Below are positions 43,741 to 53,890 of a DNA stretch of 64,000 nucleotides, one piece after another. Each line of letters starts with the position of its first letter. Position 1 is the first letter of the stretch. The notes beneath the pieces are model-generated. The model saw nothing but the letters and a program-made list of their open reading frames with translations. It was not told the DNA's origin and searched no databases. The stretch spans positions 1-64,000 of the forward strand of contig NW_026615362.1 in NCBI RefSeq assembly GCF_000801105.2. Direction: 5' to 3'. Origin of the DNA: Raphanus sativus (taxonomy: Eukaryota; Streptophyta; Magnoliopsida; Brassicales; Brassicaceae). A program made the translations under genes and the position numbers.

Positions 43741-46100
43741 TTCCCTCCCCCTTGTGAAGGTTTTGACCTCAAAACTGGATAACCTGATACACCACAATAG
43801 AGCAAGTCAGGTTTCATTCTCATTTGGGAGTTTAGAACCTTACCTTGATGATACAATTTTGGTTTGGTTTGGCATGATGCATCTGGTGGCTCTTCTTTGG
43901 ACAGATAGGAAAGGATCACGCCTCTGCTATGTTTCTGGTCATTGCATCTCTTCTGGAGTGGATGGTCCTTCAGATTATTAGGGGCCATGTTTCTGGTCCT
44001 TCTTGGAGTTGATCTTCCTAGCAACACAAGATAATCTGGTGGGATATCTTTGAAGCTTTCTTCTTTGCAACCTGAAAATTTCTCAACTTTCTGGACAAAA
44101 AGCAAGTGCATTATATCTGTGTTTGAAAAATTATAAACAAAATGTGAGATTTCCAGACTTACTTTGATAGCTTCCACAAGTTGGAAAATGATTTTCTTCT
44201 TTGGGCAACATGTGTTGGCTTGCTGCCTTCTTTGCACCTTTTGTCTTTGGCTGATGTGAACTTCTACTTCTCTCATTCCTGGATCAAAATTTCTTGGCAA
44301 AAACAAGTGCATCACATCTGGAAAATCAGGTGATAAAGACATTTTAAAATTGACAAGACTTTCCTTACCCATGCTGACTTTGAATGGAATTTGTTCAACA
44401 TCTCCTTGAACTAGTTTCTGGACAGCATCTATTGGCATCATGGTTAAGGCTTCTTCTTGCAAGAGTACATCACGAAATAGATTGCCTTTCTCTTTGCTTA
44501 TACCTGGGTCAAAACATCTTGGCAAAGACAAGTGTATTATACCAAAGTAAAAGAATTTATAAACTGATGAAAACAAAGAACAAAGAACCTTACTTTCAGT
44601 TGTGGCAGCAAGAAATTTTAATTCTTTGTTTGGCTTGCTCTCACCTTGGTCTCCTGTACCTATTTCACTTTCCCTTGGACAAGACAAGTGCATTAATCTG
44701 ATAATGGAAATAATAATAGCATTCTGATCCATAGTGAGATTTACCTCAGGTTTTGGCACTTGAACAATTCTTTGTTCAGATTTTGGTTTCCACTTGTGGT
44801 GTGGATTTTGATTGAGCTCATGATCTAGCTCCGCCCTTGGAACTTCAGTAAGTGTATGGCTCTCATCTGGTATCCCTATACCAAGAATATAAAATTTTAA
44901 ACCAGTATCTAAAGGTGATGTTAAACACTTACCTTGGTTTGATACTTTGACTACTGGTTTTGCTTCCTTAAGCAACAAATCATTTCTTCCAGCCTCACTT
45001 ATGGCTTCCTCCTCTTTAGCAATACCATGCTGGTAGAATAGGTTTTCTCTTTTAAGTTCATGCTCCTTAATTCCTGATACAATACCCTTTGACAAAGACA
45101 AGTGCATTATACAAGACTTTGGAAACAACAAATCAGATTGAATAAAACTATCACTCATTTTAAACAATTCAGTTTTAGTTTCTAGTAATGTTTCTTTCAA
45201 TACTTGCTTAGCTAGACAAGATTCAACAAGGTGTTCTATTTTAAAACATGTCTGATCTTTCAGAATTTTAAAATCAGAAGACTTACCTTGGCTTGATGTG
45301 TCCTTCTCTTTGGGGTCTAAAATCTCCTTGTTCCTTGGACATAATTCTTTTTGAACTTTTGATTCAAACAAGGATGTGGAGTTCGGATTTTCCTTGACCT
45401 CAGGACCTGTCTTAACATTTTCTGACAAAGACAAGTGACTCATACCAGTGGAAGATGATTCATAAACCAATTTATCAAGTATAGGACTTACCATAGCCTT
45501 TACTTGATCACTTTCATGTTCTGGTTTTGGAGTTGGCTTGCACAGCATGTATGGACTGATGCTTTTAGTCTCCTTCATGGTCACTGGCACGCCATGGTGT
45601 TGGGACTTCTCTACAAACTCCTTGTGCATTCTGACTTTGAGGTCTTTCCAATCTAACACTTGTTCAGTGCTCTCCTTTAACCACCATTTGTAGGCATTTT
45701 TGGTAAAGGCTTGGACAGCTTGTAACAACATCTTTTCTTTGGGAACTTTGTTGGAAAGCAACCACTTATCCATGTTCTTTTCCCATCTTAGATACACCTC
45801 TGGGTTCCTGCTTAAACCTGAAAACACTAAGATGTCAGATGTATAAGCACAACTTTTGATTACTTCTCTTTTTGGACCGATTGATGTATATGGAGCTCTC
45901 CATGAGGGGTCTGGTGGTTTGGGCTCGACATAAACAGCCTCAGGTACTTCTCCAAATCTACTTTCTCCAGGTTTTGGTCGTTGGCCTTGTGCCTTGTTTC
46001 TTTTCTCAATCTGAGCAATCTGCTTTTTGAGTCTTTGTAAGGCTACAACTTGATGGCTCAGTATGGCCTCCATTGTTTGGCCTGGATCTTTCACTCCCAT
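42633..46100 (-). CDS. E long ORF: gag-like core plus unrecognised repetitive protein (~1155 aa)
   Basis: Open minus-strand frame; the start is taken at the ATG at 46098-46100 (MGVKDPGQTMEAIL), the first ATG; the frame is open for at least seven codons upstream. Residues about 1-40 are a coiled-coil-like stretch; about 100-165 is a gag core (YLRWEKNMDKW, YKWWLKES) related to that of A. From about 200 to 780 the protein is a chain of diverged modules with a recurrent (I/V)MHLSLPR-like motif (six occurrences) and segments coded by GTAAG-starting, CAG-ending DNA. Residues 788-1155 lie in the 3' LTR and contain WRPGDNF/RRPGDII motifs and a Lys/Leu-rich end. No zinc knuckle, protease or polymerase. 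I do not recognise the function. It could be one continuous protein or a spliced mRNA. Confidence 0.75.
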   Translation of the reverse strand: MGVKDPGQTMEAILSHQVVALQRLKKQIAQIEKRNKAQGQRPKPGESRFGEVPEAVYVEPKPPDPSWRAPYTSIGPKREVIKSCAYTSDILVFSGLSRNPEVYLRWEKNMDKWLLSNKVPKEKMLLQAVQAFTKNAYKWWLKESTEQVLDWKDLKVRMHKEFVEKSQHHGVPVTMKETKSISPYMLCKPTPKPEHESDQVKAMVSPILDKLVYESSSTGMSHLSLSENVKTGPEVKENPNSTSLFESKVQKELCPRNKEILDPKEKDTSSQGKSSDFKILKDQTCFKIEHLVESCLAKQVLKETLLETKTELFKMSDSFIQSDLLFPKSCIMHLSLSKGIVSGIKEHELKRENLFYQHGIAKEEEAISEAGRNDLLLKEAKPVVKVSNQGKCLTSPLDTGLKFYILGIGIPDESHTLTEVPRAELDHELNQNPHHKWKPKSEQRIVQVPKPEVNLTMDQNAIIISIIRLMHLSCPRESEIGTGDQGESKPNKELKFLAATTESKVLCSLFSSVYKFFYFGIIHLSLPRCFDPGISKEKGNLFRDVLLQEEALTMMPIDAVQKLVQGDVEQIPFKVSMGKESLVNFKMSLSPDFPDVMHLFLPRNFDPGMREVEVHISQRQKVQRRQQANTCCPKKKIIFQLVEAIKVSLEISHFVYNFSNTDIMHLLFVQKVEKFSGCKEESFKDIPPDYLVLLGRSTPRRTRNMAPNNLKDHPLQKRCNDQKHSRGVILSYLSKEEPPDASCQTKPKLYHQGKVLNSQMRMKPDLLYCGVSGYPVLRSKPSQGGGNDAAIKPVVEPEVNQTVQTGHFGGTSDIGPVHGVYLDNQKEFWSETNFNGFYTQEGVQPNWNIQKSLLDQGVMNFTNRRFPSPAICEYPTFEGDSSPMKERPEPKPIIGFKRSLSSFQEAQYQEKWPRNYEVMIHSPKPVKPVLHLPQLEANRFNQLQTRHWRPGDNFNQSGGIKEVLSYTRTQEISWFNEDSLKSNRSYLWKDWTIFRFDHFPAIPIRPEDIRTKPRRPGDIIGVQEEFYKSMPCTRPHWIRRIHTYTKLPYLEILAIKLQQLFSLQLRHDLSTLQTIRKIPRKLTYPLKPSRYKKNISHIHLAKILTIKPLTAIFHGAIKPLISFDFISSLLVSFYDFMTVRVCLGRAYKALVFVSL
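43741..43755 (-). other. E polypurine tract, in frame
   Basis: Minus strand CAAGGGGGAGGGAA against TGATGCGG. Confidence 0.85.
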
Positions 46101-46834
46101 TTCTCCCTGCAACAATCTCAAAGATCAAGTGAAGAATAGAAAAATATGATTGAACCAAAACAAACCCAATGCAATAATGAAATTTAAACTAAACCGAGAA
46201 ATATGCAATTATGAACCGATATGAAATAAACTATGCAATAAAAACTTTTTATTTTTCTTTTCTGATGCAAGCACGAAATGGAGAAACAAAAATGATATGA
46301 AACAATAACTAGGATGATTTTTTTTGAATTTTCAGATTTAATATGCAATGCAAACAGAAATGGAAACAACTTAAAATGCAGATTTTTGTTTTGACTTTTT
46401 CAAATGGAAACAAATAAATGCAAACACTTTTCTTTTTTTTTTTATAAATGCAAATATCAAAATGATGAAACATATATGATATGCACGAAATTAAAATGAT
46501 ATGCTTTTTGTTTTTAACTTTGCAATGCAAGAATCAAAATAATGCAAAATGCAGATTTTTATTTTTTTTTGAAATGAATGCACAAAATCTAAAAATGGCA
46601 AGGGGAGCTGGGCAATGAATGCAAACAAGCTAATGAAAAAAATTTGAATCCTAGATGATCTACACGAAATTAAACTTGTCTTCCTCTTTTTATAAATTTT
46701 TTTTTTTTTTTTTGAATGCAACAAGAACACAAAAATGCAGAAACTGTTTTTATGGCTTTTTGATTTATAAAGACAAAACAAATGCAAGCAAATATGAAAT
46801 GTATTGATAGATATCACCTTATTCAGGAGCTTGA
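46101..46834 (-). other. E 5' leader, no gene
   Basis: AT-rich leader with poly-T/A runs on plus (46319-46325, 46430-46443, 46562-46570, 46696-46714) like the leader of A. Short frames in it look like low-complexity noise. Confidence 0.7.
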
Positions 46835-46848
46835 GCTCTGATACCAAA
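46835..46848 (-). other. E primer-binding site (tRNAi-Met type)
   Basis: Minus strand TTTGGTATCAGAGC, identical to A. Confidence 0.9.
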
Positions 46849-48419
46849 TGATACAGCCTGGAAATCAGACTATATGAATTGATGAACTGAGGTTCAACCT
46901 GAAAACAAAGAAGATAGATTTTTATGAGTTTTTATGAGTTTTTATGAAACAAAACAGAAACAAATGGAAGATGAATGAGATGCTGATTCTATGATGAACT
47001 AAATAAGATAAATAAGCAAAGGATAGGATGGAATTAGGCTGCTGGATGTGTATCACTCTCAGCCTAATCAGTTGATGATTGAAGTGGATTGAGATGGTGC
47101 TTTGCTTGCTGGTTGTGTAACTCTCTCAAGCTTGGCAAATGAATGGGATGGAAGGAAGGGTGGATTGAGGACGCCACAAGACCCTATGGACAGGAGCCTT
47201 GATAAGTCAGGATGCTCTGGAGCTGCTTCTCACAAACTCTAAAGACTTCAAACAATAGTTTTAAGAAAACTAGAAAACTGAATAATTCTTATTACTTTCA
47301 AGATGGGTGTTTTACAATGAAACAAAGACTAGAGCTTTATAGGCTCGACCAAGACAGACTCTAACAGTCATAAAATGATAAAAGGAAACTAATAAACTCG
47401 AAATAAAATCAAAGGAAATCAAAGGTTTGATGGCTCCATGGAATATAGCCGTTAGAGGCTTAATGGTGAGAATCTTGGCCAAATGAATGTGGCTGATGTT
47501 CTTCTTGTATCTGGACGGTTTTAGGGGGTAAGTAAGCTTCCTGGGAATCTTCCTTATGGTCTGCAAGGTGCTGAGGTCGTGCCTTAACTGAAGAGAAAAG
47601 AGCTGTTGGAGCTTTATTGCAAGGATCTCCAAATAAGGCAGTTTGGTGTAAGTGTGGATCCTCCTGATCCAATGGGGTCTGGTGCATGGCATAGACTTGT
47701 AGAACTCTTCTTGGACTCCTATAATGTCTCCTGGACGTCTTGGTTTAGTCCTGATGTCTTCTGGTCGGATTGGAATGGCTGGGAAATGATCAAACCGAAA
47801 GATTGTCCAATCTTTCCATAAATAGCTCCGGTTTGATTTAAGTGAGTCTTCATTGAACCAACTGATCTCCTGGGTTCTGGTGTAGCTAAGGACTTCTTTA
47901 ATACCTCCTGATTGGTTGAAATTATCTCCTGGACGCCAATGTCTGGTTTGAAGCTGATTGAACCGGTTAGCTTCCAATTGAGGCAGGTGTAGAACTGGTT
48001 TGACGGGTTTTGGAGAATGGATCATAACTTCATAATTCCGTGGCCATTTCTCCTGATATTGGGCTTCCTGGAAAGATGAGAGACTCCTCTTGAATCCTAT
48101 GATCGGCTTTGGTTCAGGCCGCTCCTTCATTGGGCTTGAATCTCCTTCAAAAGTCGGGTACTCGCAGATGGATGGGCTGGGGAACCTCCGGTTTGTAAAA
48201 TTCATAACTCCTTGGTCCAGTAAGCTTTTCTGGATATTCCAATTGGGCTGGACTCCTTCTGGAGTGTAGAATCCATTAAAATTTGTTTCGCTCCAAAACT
48301 CCTTTTGGTTGTCGAGATATACGCCGTGGACTGGACCTATGTCGCTGGTACCTCCAAAGTGGCCGGTTTGGACTGTTTGGTTGACCTCTGGTTCAACCAC
48401 TGGTTTGATGGCCGCATCA
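46849..48419 (-). repeat. E 5' LTR (1571 bp) with open copy of the coding tail
   Basis: Same ends as the 3' LTR. The coding tail is also open here (47312-48400, 362 aa), with a few amino-acid differences from the 3' copy. TATA at 47336-47341. Confidence 0.92.
47336..47341 (-). promoter_or_regulatory. TATA box, E 5' LTR
   Basis: Minus strand GAGCCTATAAAGCTC. The stop of the LTR-encoded reading frame is about 22 bases downstream at 47312-47314, so the frame covers all of U3. Confidence 0.6.
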
Positions 48420-48424
48420 TTTGG

Positions 48425-49699
48425 CCTCCGGCCGCACTCACTATCCCGGGATCATCCCCTATACCAATACAAACAACCCCTTTCTGATCATATCTGGACT
48501 CACAAACGGTGTGTAGTTCCAGTATCGAAAGGTATGTTGTTTCCACACCCTGATCATTAAGTACATAGATGAGTAAGATATCGGTTTGATCACACATTTG
48601 GAAAACGTCCCATACCATTCTCCAAAGTGTGACACTTCTGTGAATGTCCCATACCATTCACAAGAGTGTTTATAATATACCTCAATCCCCATCATACTAA
48701 GCCACTTAACATCGTATTCCCAATCCATTCAAATTGATCTAAGGAATCCTACCTTGGCTTATACCGAGTCCCAGCTGATCCATCTGATCCCAAGCCACTC
48801 GTATACTAGCACTGTAGTGTCTCCCTTAGACCAACTTGAACCTCGCAAATGCTCACTTGTTTTGAACGGCCACCAAGGATACACTTACCCCCAAAGAGTG
48901 CTGCACTTTTCTTTCAACCTAAGCCACTCTCAGGTTCATGTTGCTTACCTGGTCCAGTCGTCCATCAATGATCTTGCATTGCATCGATCTGTCCAACCCG
49001 TCTATTATTTCCAGATAACTAGATCAACCAACCTTCTGTTTCTGGATCTTGCCCTTGGGGAGTGCATCTTGGCCAAGCCGGTTCACCTTGGAACTTTCCC
49101 GTTCACAAGCATGATACCCTTTCTTGCCTCAACTCCCTCTTGCCTCACCTAGTAAGGTTCCATGGCCATCTCAGTTTCCAGAAATAATTTCGGTTTGGAA
49201 CACAATACCTTTGAGCACTGAGTTGAGCTGAAGTTACAACCCAATCAGAACCTCCACTCATCTGCCTCAAAAGGATCCAACTACCAGAGAAATACTTAGT
49301 TCTCATCTGAGCTATGTGCTCCAGCACCCTCAGGTAGTCCACTAACCAAGCTGCCCTAGCTGGTGGATCAATCTAGACCACCTCAGCTACTTGACCAGCT
49401 TGATCATTAGCTGCCAAAACAGCTGCCCAATCAAGCGGTTAGTCCTCTCATTGTTTGCAACAATTGTTTGGATCAGCCCGGTTCACATCACAAGAGGATT
49501 CAACTTCCCCTTCCAGCTGCAGCTCAGCTCTCCCCCACTAGAACCTCAGTAGGGTTGAGCTGACTTACAGTCACTCCAGCTTCTTGTTAACTTCCTCCAG
49601 CTGAGTCAACAATAAAACTGGTGGATTAATCACATCAGCATCCACTTGTCCGGATGCATGGGTGGACAACCACAACCCAACGATCCTAGAATCAAGCAT
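48425..49699 (-). pseudogene. B2 gag and protease start remnants
   Basis: Minus-strand pieces: gag YLRVLEHIAQMRTKYFSG near 49270-49342, then frame-broken sequence, then the protease N-terminal side near 48459-48560, where a D-T-G equivalent is destroyed (RYWNYTPFVSP). It corresponds to B1 17000-18150. Confidence 0.7.
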
Positions 49700-49711
49700 G
49701 CTCTGATACCA
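49700..49711 (-). other. B2 primer-binding site
   Basis: Minus strand TGGTATCAGAGC. The adjoining LTR end reads TTGGG instead of TTACA, a local change. Confidence 0.8.
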
Positions 49712-49713
49712 AC

Positions 49714-51220
49714 CCAAGACCCGAACCCGGCCGGCAAGGCCGCGGTCGATGCCTCACGTCGCTCGGTCCACTGAATTAGTTCAACTATGATCCGCCCCTT
49801 TCTCCAGGGTCCTGTATCCCTACAATACATCACAATATATGGTCTCCAAGGGCGTGCCACACTTGGCCTCATATGCACCTCAAGAGACACCAACATAAAC
49901 CACAAAGTAATCATATGTACATATTACCTTAGACTTGATCTTACTAGATCTTGTGCTTCCTGTATCATGTCTGGCCATGCTCCTACATTGCACGCCTCTA
50001 TCAAGTCTTATCATATACCTCCAGTATTGATAAGAACCAATCATGGGTCGCACCCATCATCCATTCCATGGAACTCCCATGAAAACAGTTTCTGCACTGC
50101 ATCCACCTTCAAGGCTGTTCAAGCCTTTGGGAGTGGAGTCCGGCCTTCTCCATTCAATTCCAACCATTTGCGTGTGTTACCATGACGTAGAGGAAGCCTA
50201 TGGTGTGTTCATCCATGATCAAACACCACCCAAGGGTCGTGCATCACTTACCACTTCAATGCCCATGAAACTGCCTTTCTACACACATTTGCCTTCAAGG
50301 CTGCCCTTGGACTTGGAGAGTGAATCCGGTCGTCTCTCCTCTTCCCTGGCCATTTGGATGTGTAGTAAGGATGTAGAGGAAGCCTATGGCGTGGCAAACC
50401 ATAATCAAAACACACCAGAGGGTCGTTCTCAACTCCCCTCTTGATTGCCATCAAAACTGCCTCTTTGCTGCCTTCATCCCACTCTTGGGGTTGGATGTTG
50501 CCATCCGACTTTCTCTCAGTTTTCTCTGGTTTTTATTTGTGTTTCAGGAAGAATAATGAAGTCCTGGCGTGCCTGCAAAGGCACGGATTTGCCTGATATA
50601 TATAGAAGAAGGGGTGGTTACTTCTTAACCATTGCATCCCTTCATTAACATTTCTGGCCATTGATTTAATCAATGGTCCAGATCACACCTGTTCGCCTAG
50701 GGCAGTTACCAGACGTCTCTGACAGCCCTAACTGCTCCTAGACATATCACACACAAGACTAGGCTGGTTGCCAAAGCCCCTGGTTCAACCACAAGTGCCC
50801 ACCGGCTCACCGGCACACCCGGGTGGTCCACATGGTCCGACCACTGTCCTTACCTGGCCCAACTGCCCAAGACTTGAACACTCAGTCTAGCTGAGTTGAG
50901 CTGATCCCCAGCTGACCCAGCTGAGTGAGCTAGTTCATCCAGCTCAGGGAGCTGACACACTCTTCAGTGAGCTACACTGAGCTGCACTACACTTCATCTA
51001 GCTGGTCGAGCTTGCTCACTGCATCGCCCAGCTGCCATACACTTTGTAAGCTCCTTTATACTTGTCTCCTTCTTGGTTTGGCTATATCTTAGCTTCCTGA
51101 TGCCCTTAACCTTACTTCCAGTCCATGATACCCTTGTTTTTAGGTCACATGACCTAACTAGTGCGTCTCCTTGCACCATGGTCGATCCTAATGATCATAT
51201 CTAGGATCAGGGACATGACA
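49714..51220 (-). repeat. B2 5' LTR with 1262-bp deletion
   Basis: Begins AAGACCCGAACCCGG, runs about 60 bases to GCTCGGTCCA and then jumps to sequence equal to 39761 onward in the 3' LTR. The remaining 1507 bp equals 2742 - 1262 + 27, so one deletion here and a 27-bp deletion in the other LTR account for the difference. Confidence 0.88.
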
Positions 51221-51225
51221 GGAAG

Positions 51226-51539
51226 CAATGTGGTCGGTTGGATTGGAGATTGATTCTGAACCAAGGTTGAATGTGGAGATGATGGAACCGGCTTGGTTCT
51301 GGCCGAGTGATCTGAATTGGATTGGACCGGCTGAGTCTTGAACTTCAATTGAACCGGCTTGGTCTTGTATCTTCAATTGGATCATCTCTTCAATCAGTAG
51401 CTGGTTCTGGCCGGTTTGTCCATCTTGATCTAGGATCTGTTGGACAGCCTTGGAGAACCCTTCCCTTATCGCCCTGGTTCCACTCCTAGTGGTCGGACCG
51501 CGCCTAATTATGGGAACCTCTACTTGGATGGCCTCATCA
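51226..51539 (-). repeat. A 5' LTR, outer piece
   Basis: Continues the A LTR after B2: from CA at 51226 to GGCCTCATCA at 51539, followed by the target duplicate TACTG. It is the copy of the coding tail of pol and differs from 32158-32469 by at least one base. Confidence 0.88.
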
Positions 51540-51544
51540 TACTG

Positions 51545-52810
51545 GCAGCTGAATATCGATCAAGGGGAATGGTTGGGAGCAGTTGGAGGCAGTTTGGCCG
51601 AAAGGATGCAAAGGGAAACCGCTTGCGTCCGTTCGCCCAAACCTTGTAACCGTTCGGTCCAACTGATTGTCGATGGCATTTCCTATAAATAGGAGACTCT
51701 GCCCATCGATTTCAACCACGAAAAAGACTAGGCAAACCTCTGCCAAAATTACACCAGAATGAAAGAGAGAGAGATCGGCGGTGAGAAGTGATCCGAGTGG
51801 TGGTCCGGTGTGATTCAGGCGGTGGGAAGATTCAGGCAAGGCTATGGCAGGCGGGCAAAGTGATAAGGATAAGAGGAAGGAATCAGAGAAGGATGGAGGC
51901 GCAGAGGAACGCACGCCTAAGGTCAGTGATGCACTCCGGATGGTTATCGCCCAAGACCATGGGTTTATATGGTCTGGCCGATTGAACCATGATGTGTTGG
52001 TTGCATCCATTTCTTCTTTTCTCTTTGTCAATCTCTTTCCTACTATATTCTGATGTATTCTGAGGCTTTAAACCCGCGGACAGACCCCCAAGCCTTGGAT
52101 TGGTCAGTGTAATCTCTCCATGGCCTTGGTTGGGTAGGTATGGTCCGATCTCATGGTTCCCAAGGGAATTATTGGGGTTTGGCGATTGTAATCTCTTAGT
52201 TGGGATTTTTAATGAATTATCAAAGTGTTAGATTCAATTTATATCATTTTTTTGGAGATGGTTCAATGTGGCCGGTTGGCGGTTCATGTTCAAGGTCGAT
52301 ATGAATGAGGCCGGTTCTGAGGAATCCAATTGGACCATTCTCTTAGTTTAGATTTATCATGATTTATCATGGGTTTTATTTAGTTTTTGGCCGAGTATTT
52401 AGAGTGGTCAGGTTTGGGACTGAGATGTGATCTAGGGTCCGGAACCATGTGTTGTTAGTTCTGATGTTAGGATATCGGTTTATAAATGTATTCATGTGTT
52501 GTGGGTTTGGTTTCAGGAACAAGCAGTGATCGTGGTAAAGCCAAGGAGTCTTGAAGACCTGGCCGTGGATGGATGTGTGATGTGTGTCTAGTTTAGTTTG
52601 AACTTATGATAGCCTATTGTGCAACTTGTGTGATATGAATGATTTGTATGGATCACATTGACTTATATATATGAAATGATCTTTTCTTTATGCTTCCGCT
52701 TTGTACTTATTGTTTATGAACCTCAAAACAAATGAAAATGACTTAGAAACTATTGGACCTAAACCGGCTTAACTACACTTAGACATCTAGGTAAGTACTT
52801 GGACTGGTTG
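51545..52810 (+). repeat. C left LTR, second piece (third piece 56144-56172)
   Basis: Matches 61836-63099 of the right LTR. It has TATA at 51684-51691, the small leader frame 51844-52053 and ends at GGTTG, where D2 inserted. The last 29 bases (GATCATGGGATCCAGG... to TTACA) are at 56144-56172. Confidence 0.9.
51684..51691 (+). promoter_or_regulatory. TATA box, C left LTR
   Basis: TATAAATA in tttcctataaataggag. Because D2 separates it from the PBS, transcripts from here would have to cross D2. Confidence 0.6.
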
Positions 52811-53252
52811 TGTGATAACCCGCCCTTAGGGGTAAAATGGTTGAGTTCGACAAAGTCGGAGTTTGGAGCCAAGCTTTTGGGAATCAAAGGATGAGGAGGA
52901 ATGTTGAGTTTTGATCATTTCAAACTCAACATGGTTCAGAGAAAATAGAAGATTGGTCGAGCATCAACTCAGTGGTCGAAACGCGGGCGACAACGATGGA
53001 TCGAGAAGTTTCAAAGTATGAGAAGGTCAAGAATGGATCGTAAGTGAAGCATGAGTCGAAGTAAGCTGCTCTACCCTTATCAGAAGAATCTTAGATTGAT
53101 CAGACGGACGTTTTGGAAGCATAACATTTTTGGAAGCACGACGGGATAGAAGCTCGACGTTTTTGAAGCATGACGTGACTTAGCCACTAAGTTTTCTCCG
53201 AAACTTCGTAAGAGCGGAATATTATTTCAGAGACATTATAAGTCGGAAGCAG

Positions 53253-53300
53253 GACGGGAAGCAAGCAGGACGGGAAGCAAGCATGACGGGAAGCAAGCAC
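53253..53300 (+). repeat. 16-bp tandem repeat in D2
   Basis: Three units of GACGGGAAGCAAGCAN followed by a partial one. D1 keeps about one unit (5411-5426). Confidence 0.9.
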
Positions 53301-53882
53301 GACGGGAAAACCTGAAGTTGGCCGAAAACCCTAAATTCGGTATTGCGGAATTTTTCGAGGAAGCCGGAGGCTCGGGAGATATTTTTCTTCAAGTTAAGAA
53401 TTTCTATGGAGTTTATTAGTAATATTCAGAGCATCAGAACGGGAGCGGAAAAATATTCAAGATTGATCGCGGGTCGAAAATTCACCGGAAGGACCGAAAC
53501 CGCACAAATGAACCGAGAAGCTCGAGGTGTCTCAATTCAAGGGATCAGGACGTGGTGTCAATCATCTGATGACCTATCTGTCTACACAAGCACGAGGTGT
53601 CGCCGTGCATGGGAGCAGCACATGCGGCTTGACACACAGAAGCACGAGGTGCCGCGCAACCTGCGATCGAAGCATGCAGATCGACATGTGTGCGCTGTGG
53701 TGTCAAAATGGATGAGTTCAGAACGTGGATCAGACATGTGGAAGGTGTGGTGTCACCCTGAAGGACACTCTGGCCATGCCATCAGACATGTGGAGCACGA
53801 GGTGCCGCGACGCATGCGTCCGGAGGCATGCGAAGCGACACACGCGCTGCCACCAACTTCGATCCGATTCGCTGATGTATCC

Positions 53883-53890
53883 TATATATA
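53883..53890 (+). promoter_or_regulatory. TATA box in D2
   Basis: TATATATA in gtatcctatatataggc, followed by a (GA)n leader at about 53953-53972. Confidence 0.55.

Larger units (their letters stand above)
42170..48419 (-). mobile_element. E: non-autonomous CRM-related LTR element with large novel ORF
   Basis: Minus-strand, target duplicate TTTGG (42165-42169, 48420-48424). LTRs are both 1571 bp (42170-43740, 46849-48419), with about six differences seen, so very young. PBS as in A, PPT AAGGGGGAGGGAA. It has a gag-like core but no protease, RT, RNase H or integrase. At the PPT/LTR join the frame reads GGGND-AAI, against VGND-EAI in A. It therefore looks like a satellite of the CRM family, like non-autonomous CRM relatives described in grasses. 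Confidence 0.9.
38441..51220 (-). mobile_element. B2: B-family non-autonomous element, interrupted by E
   Basis: Minus-strand copy inserted in A's 5' LTR with target duplicate GGAAG (38436-38440, 51221-51225). 3' LTR 38441-41182 (2742 bp), 5' LTR 49714-51220 (1507 bp because of a 1262-bp deletion). Interior 41183-49713 contains E; without E it is about 2.3 kb of gag/protease remnants with the same internal break as B1. Confidence 0.9.
31279..51539 (-). mobile_element. A: CRM-lineage Ty3/Gypsy element, full-length and coding-intact
   Basis: Minus-strand element with 3' LTR 31279-32469 (1191 bp) and 5' LTR 37564-38440 plus 51226-51539 (877+314 = 1191 bp; split by B2). Target duplicate TACTG at 31274-31278 and 51540-51544. 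PBS 37550-37563, PPT 32470-32484, one uninterrupted gag-pol. The two LTRs differ at about four positions, so the insertion is recent. RT, protease and knuckle match the CRM (centromeric retrotransposon) clade; the pol frame runs into the 3' LTR as reported for CRM group A. Confidence 0.92.

Noticed and set aside
45790..45850. Splice acceptor TTTTCAG|GT in E's gag core
   Set aside because: The sequence encodes VFSG at the place of FAG in A's gag, so it is ordinary coding sequence.
51226..51539. A separate, truncated CRM copy (pol tail) to the right of B2
   Set aside because: It is the outer third of A's own 5' LTR, which contains the pol tail; the target duplicate follows immediately.
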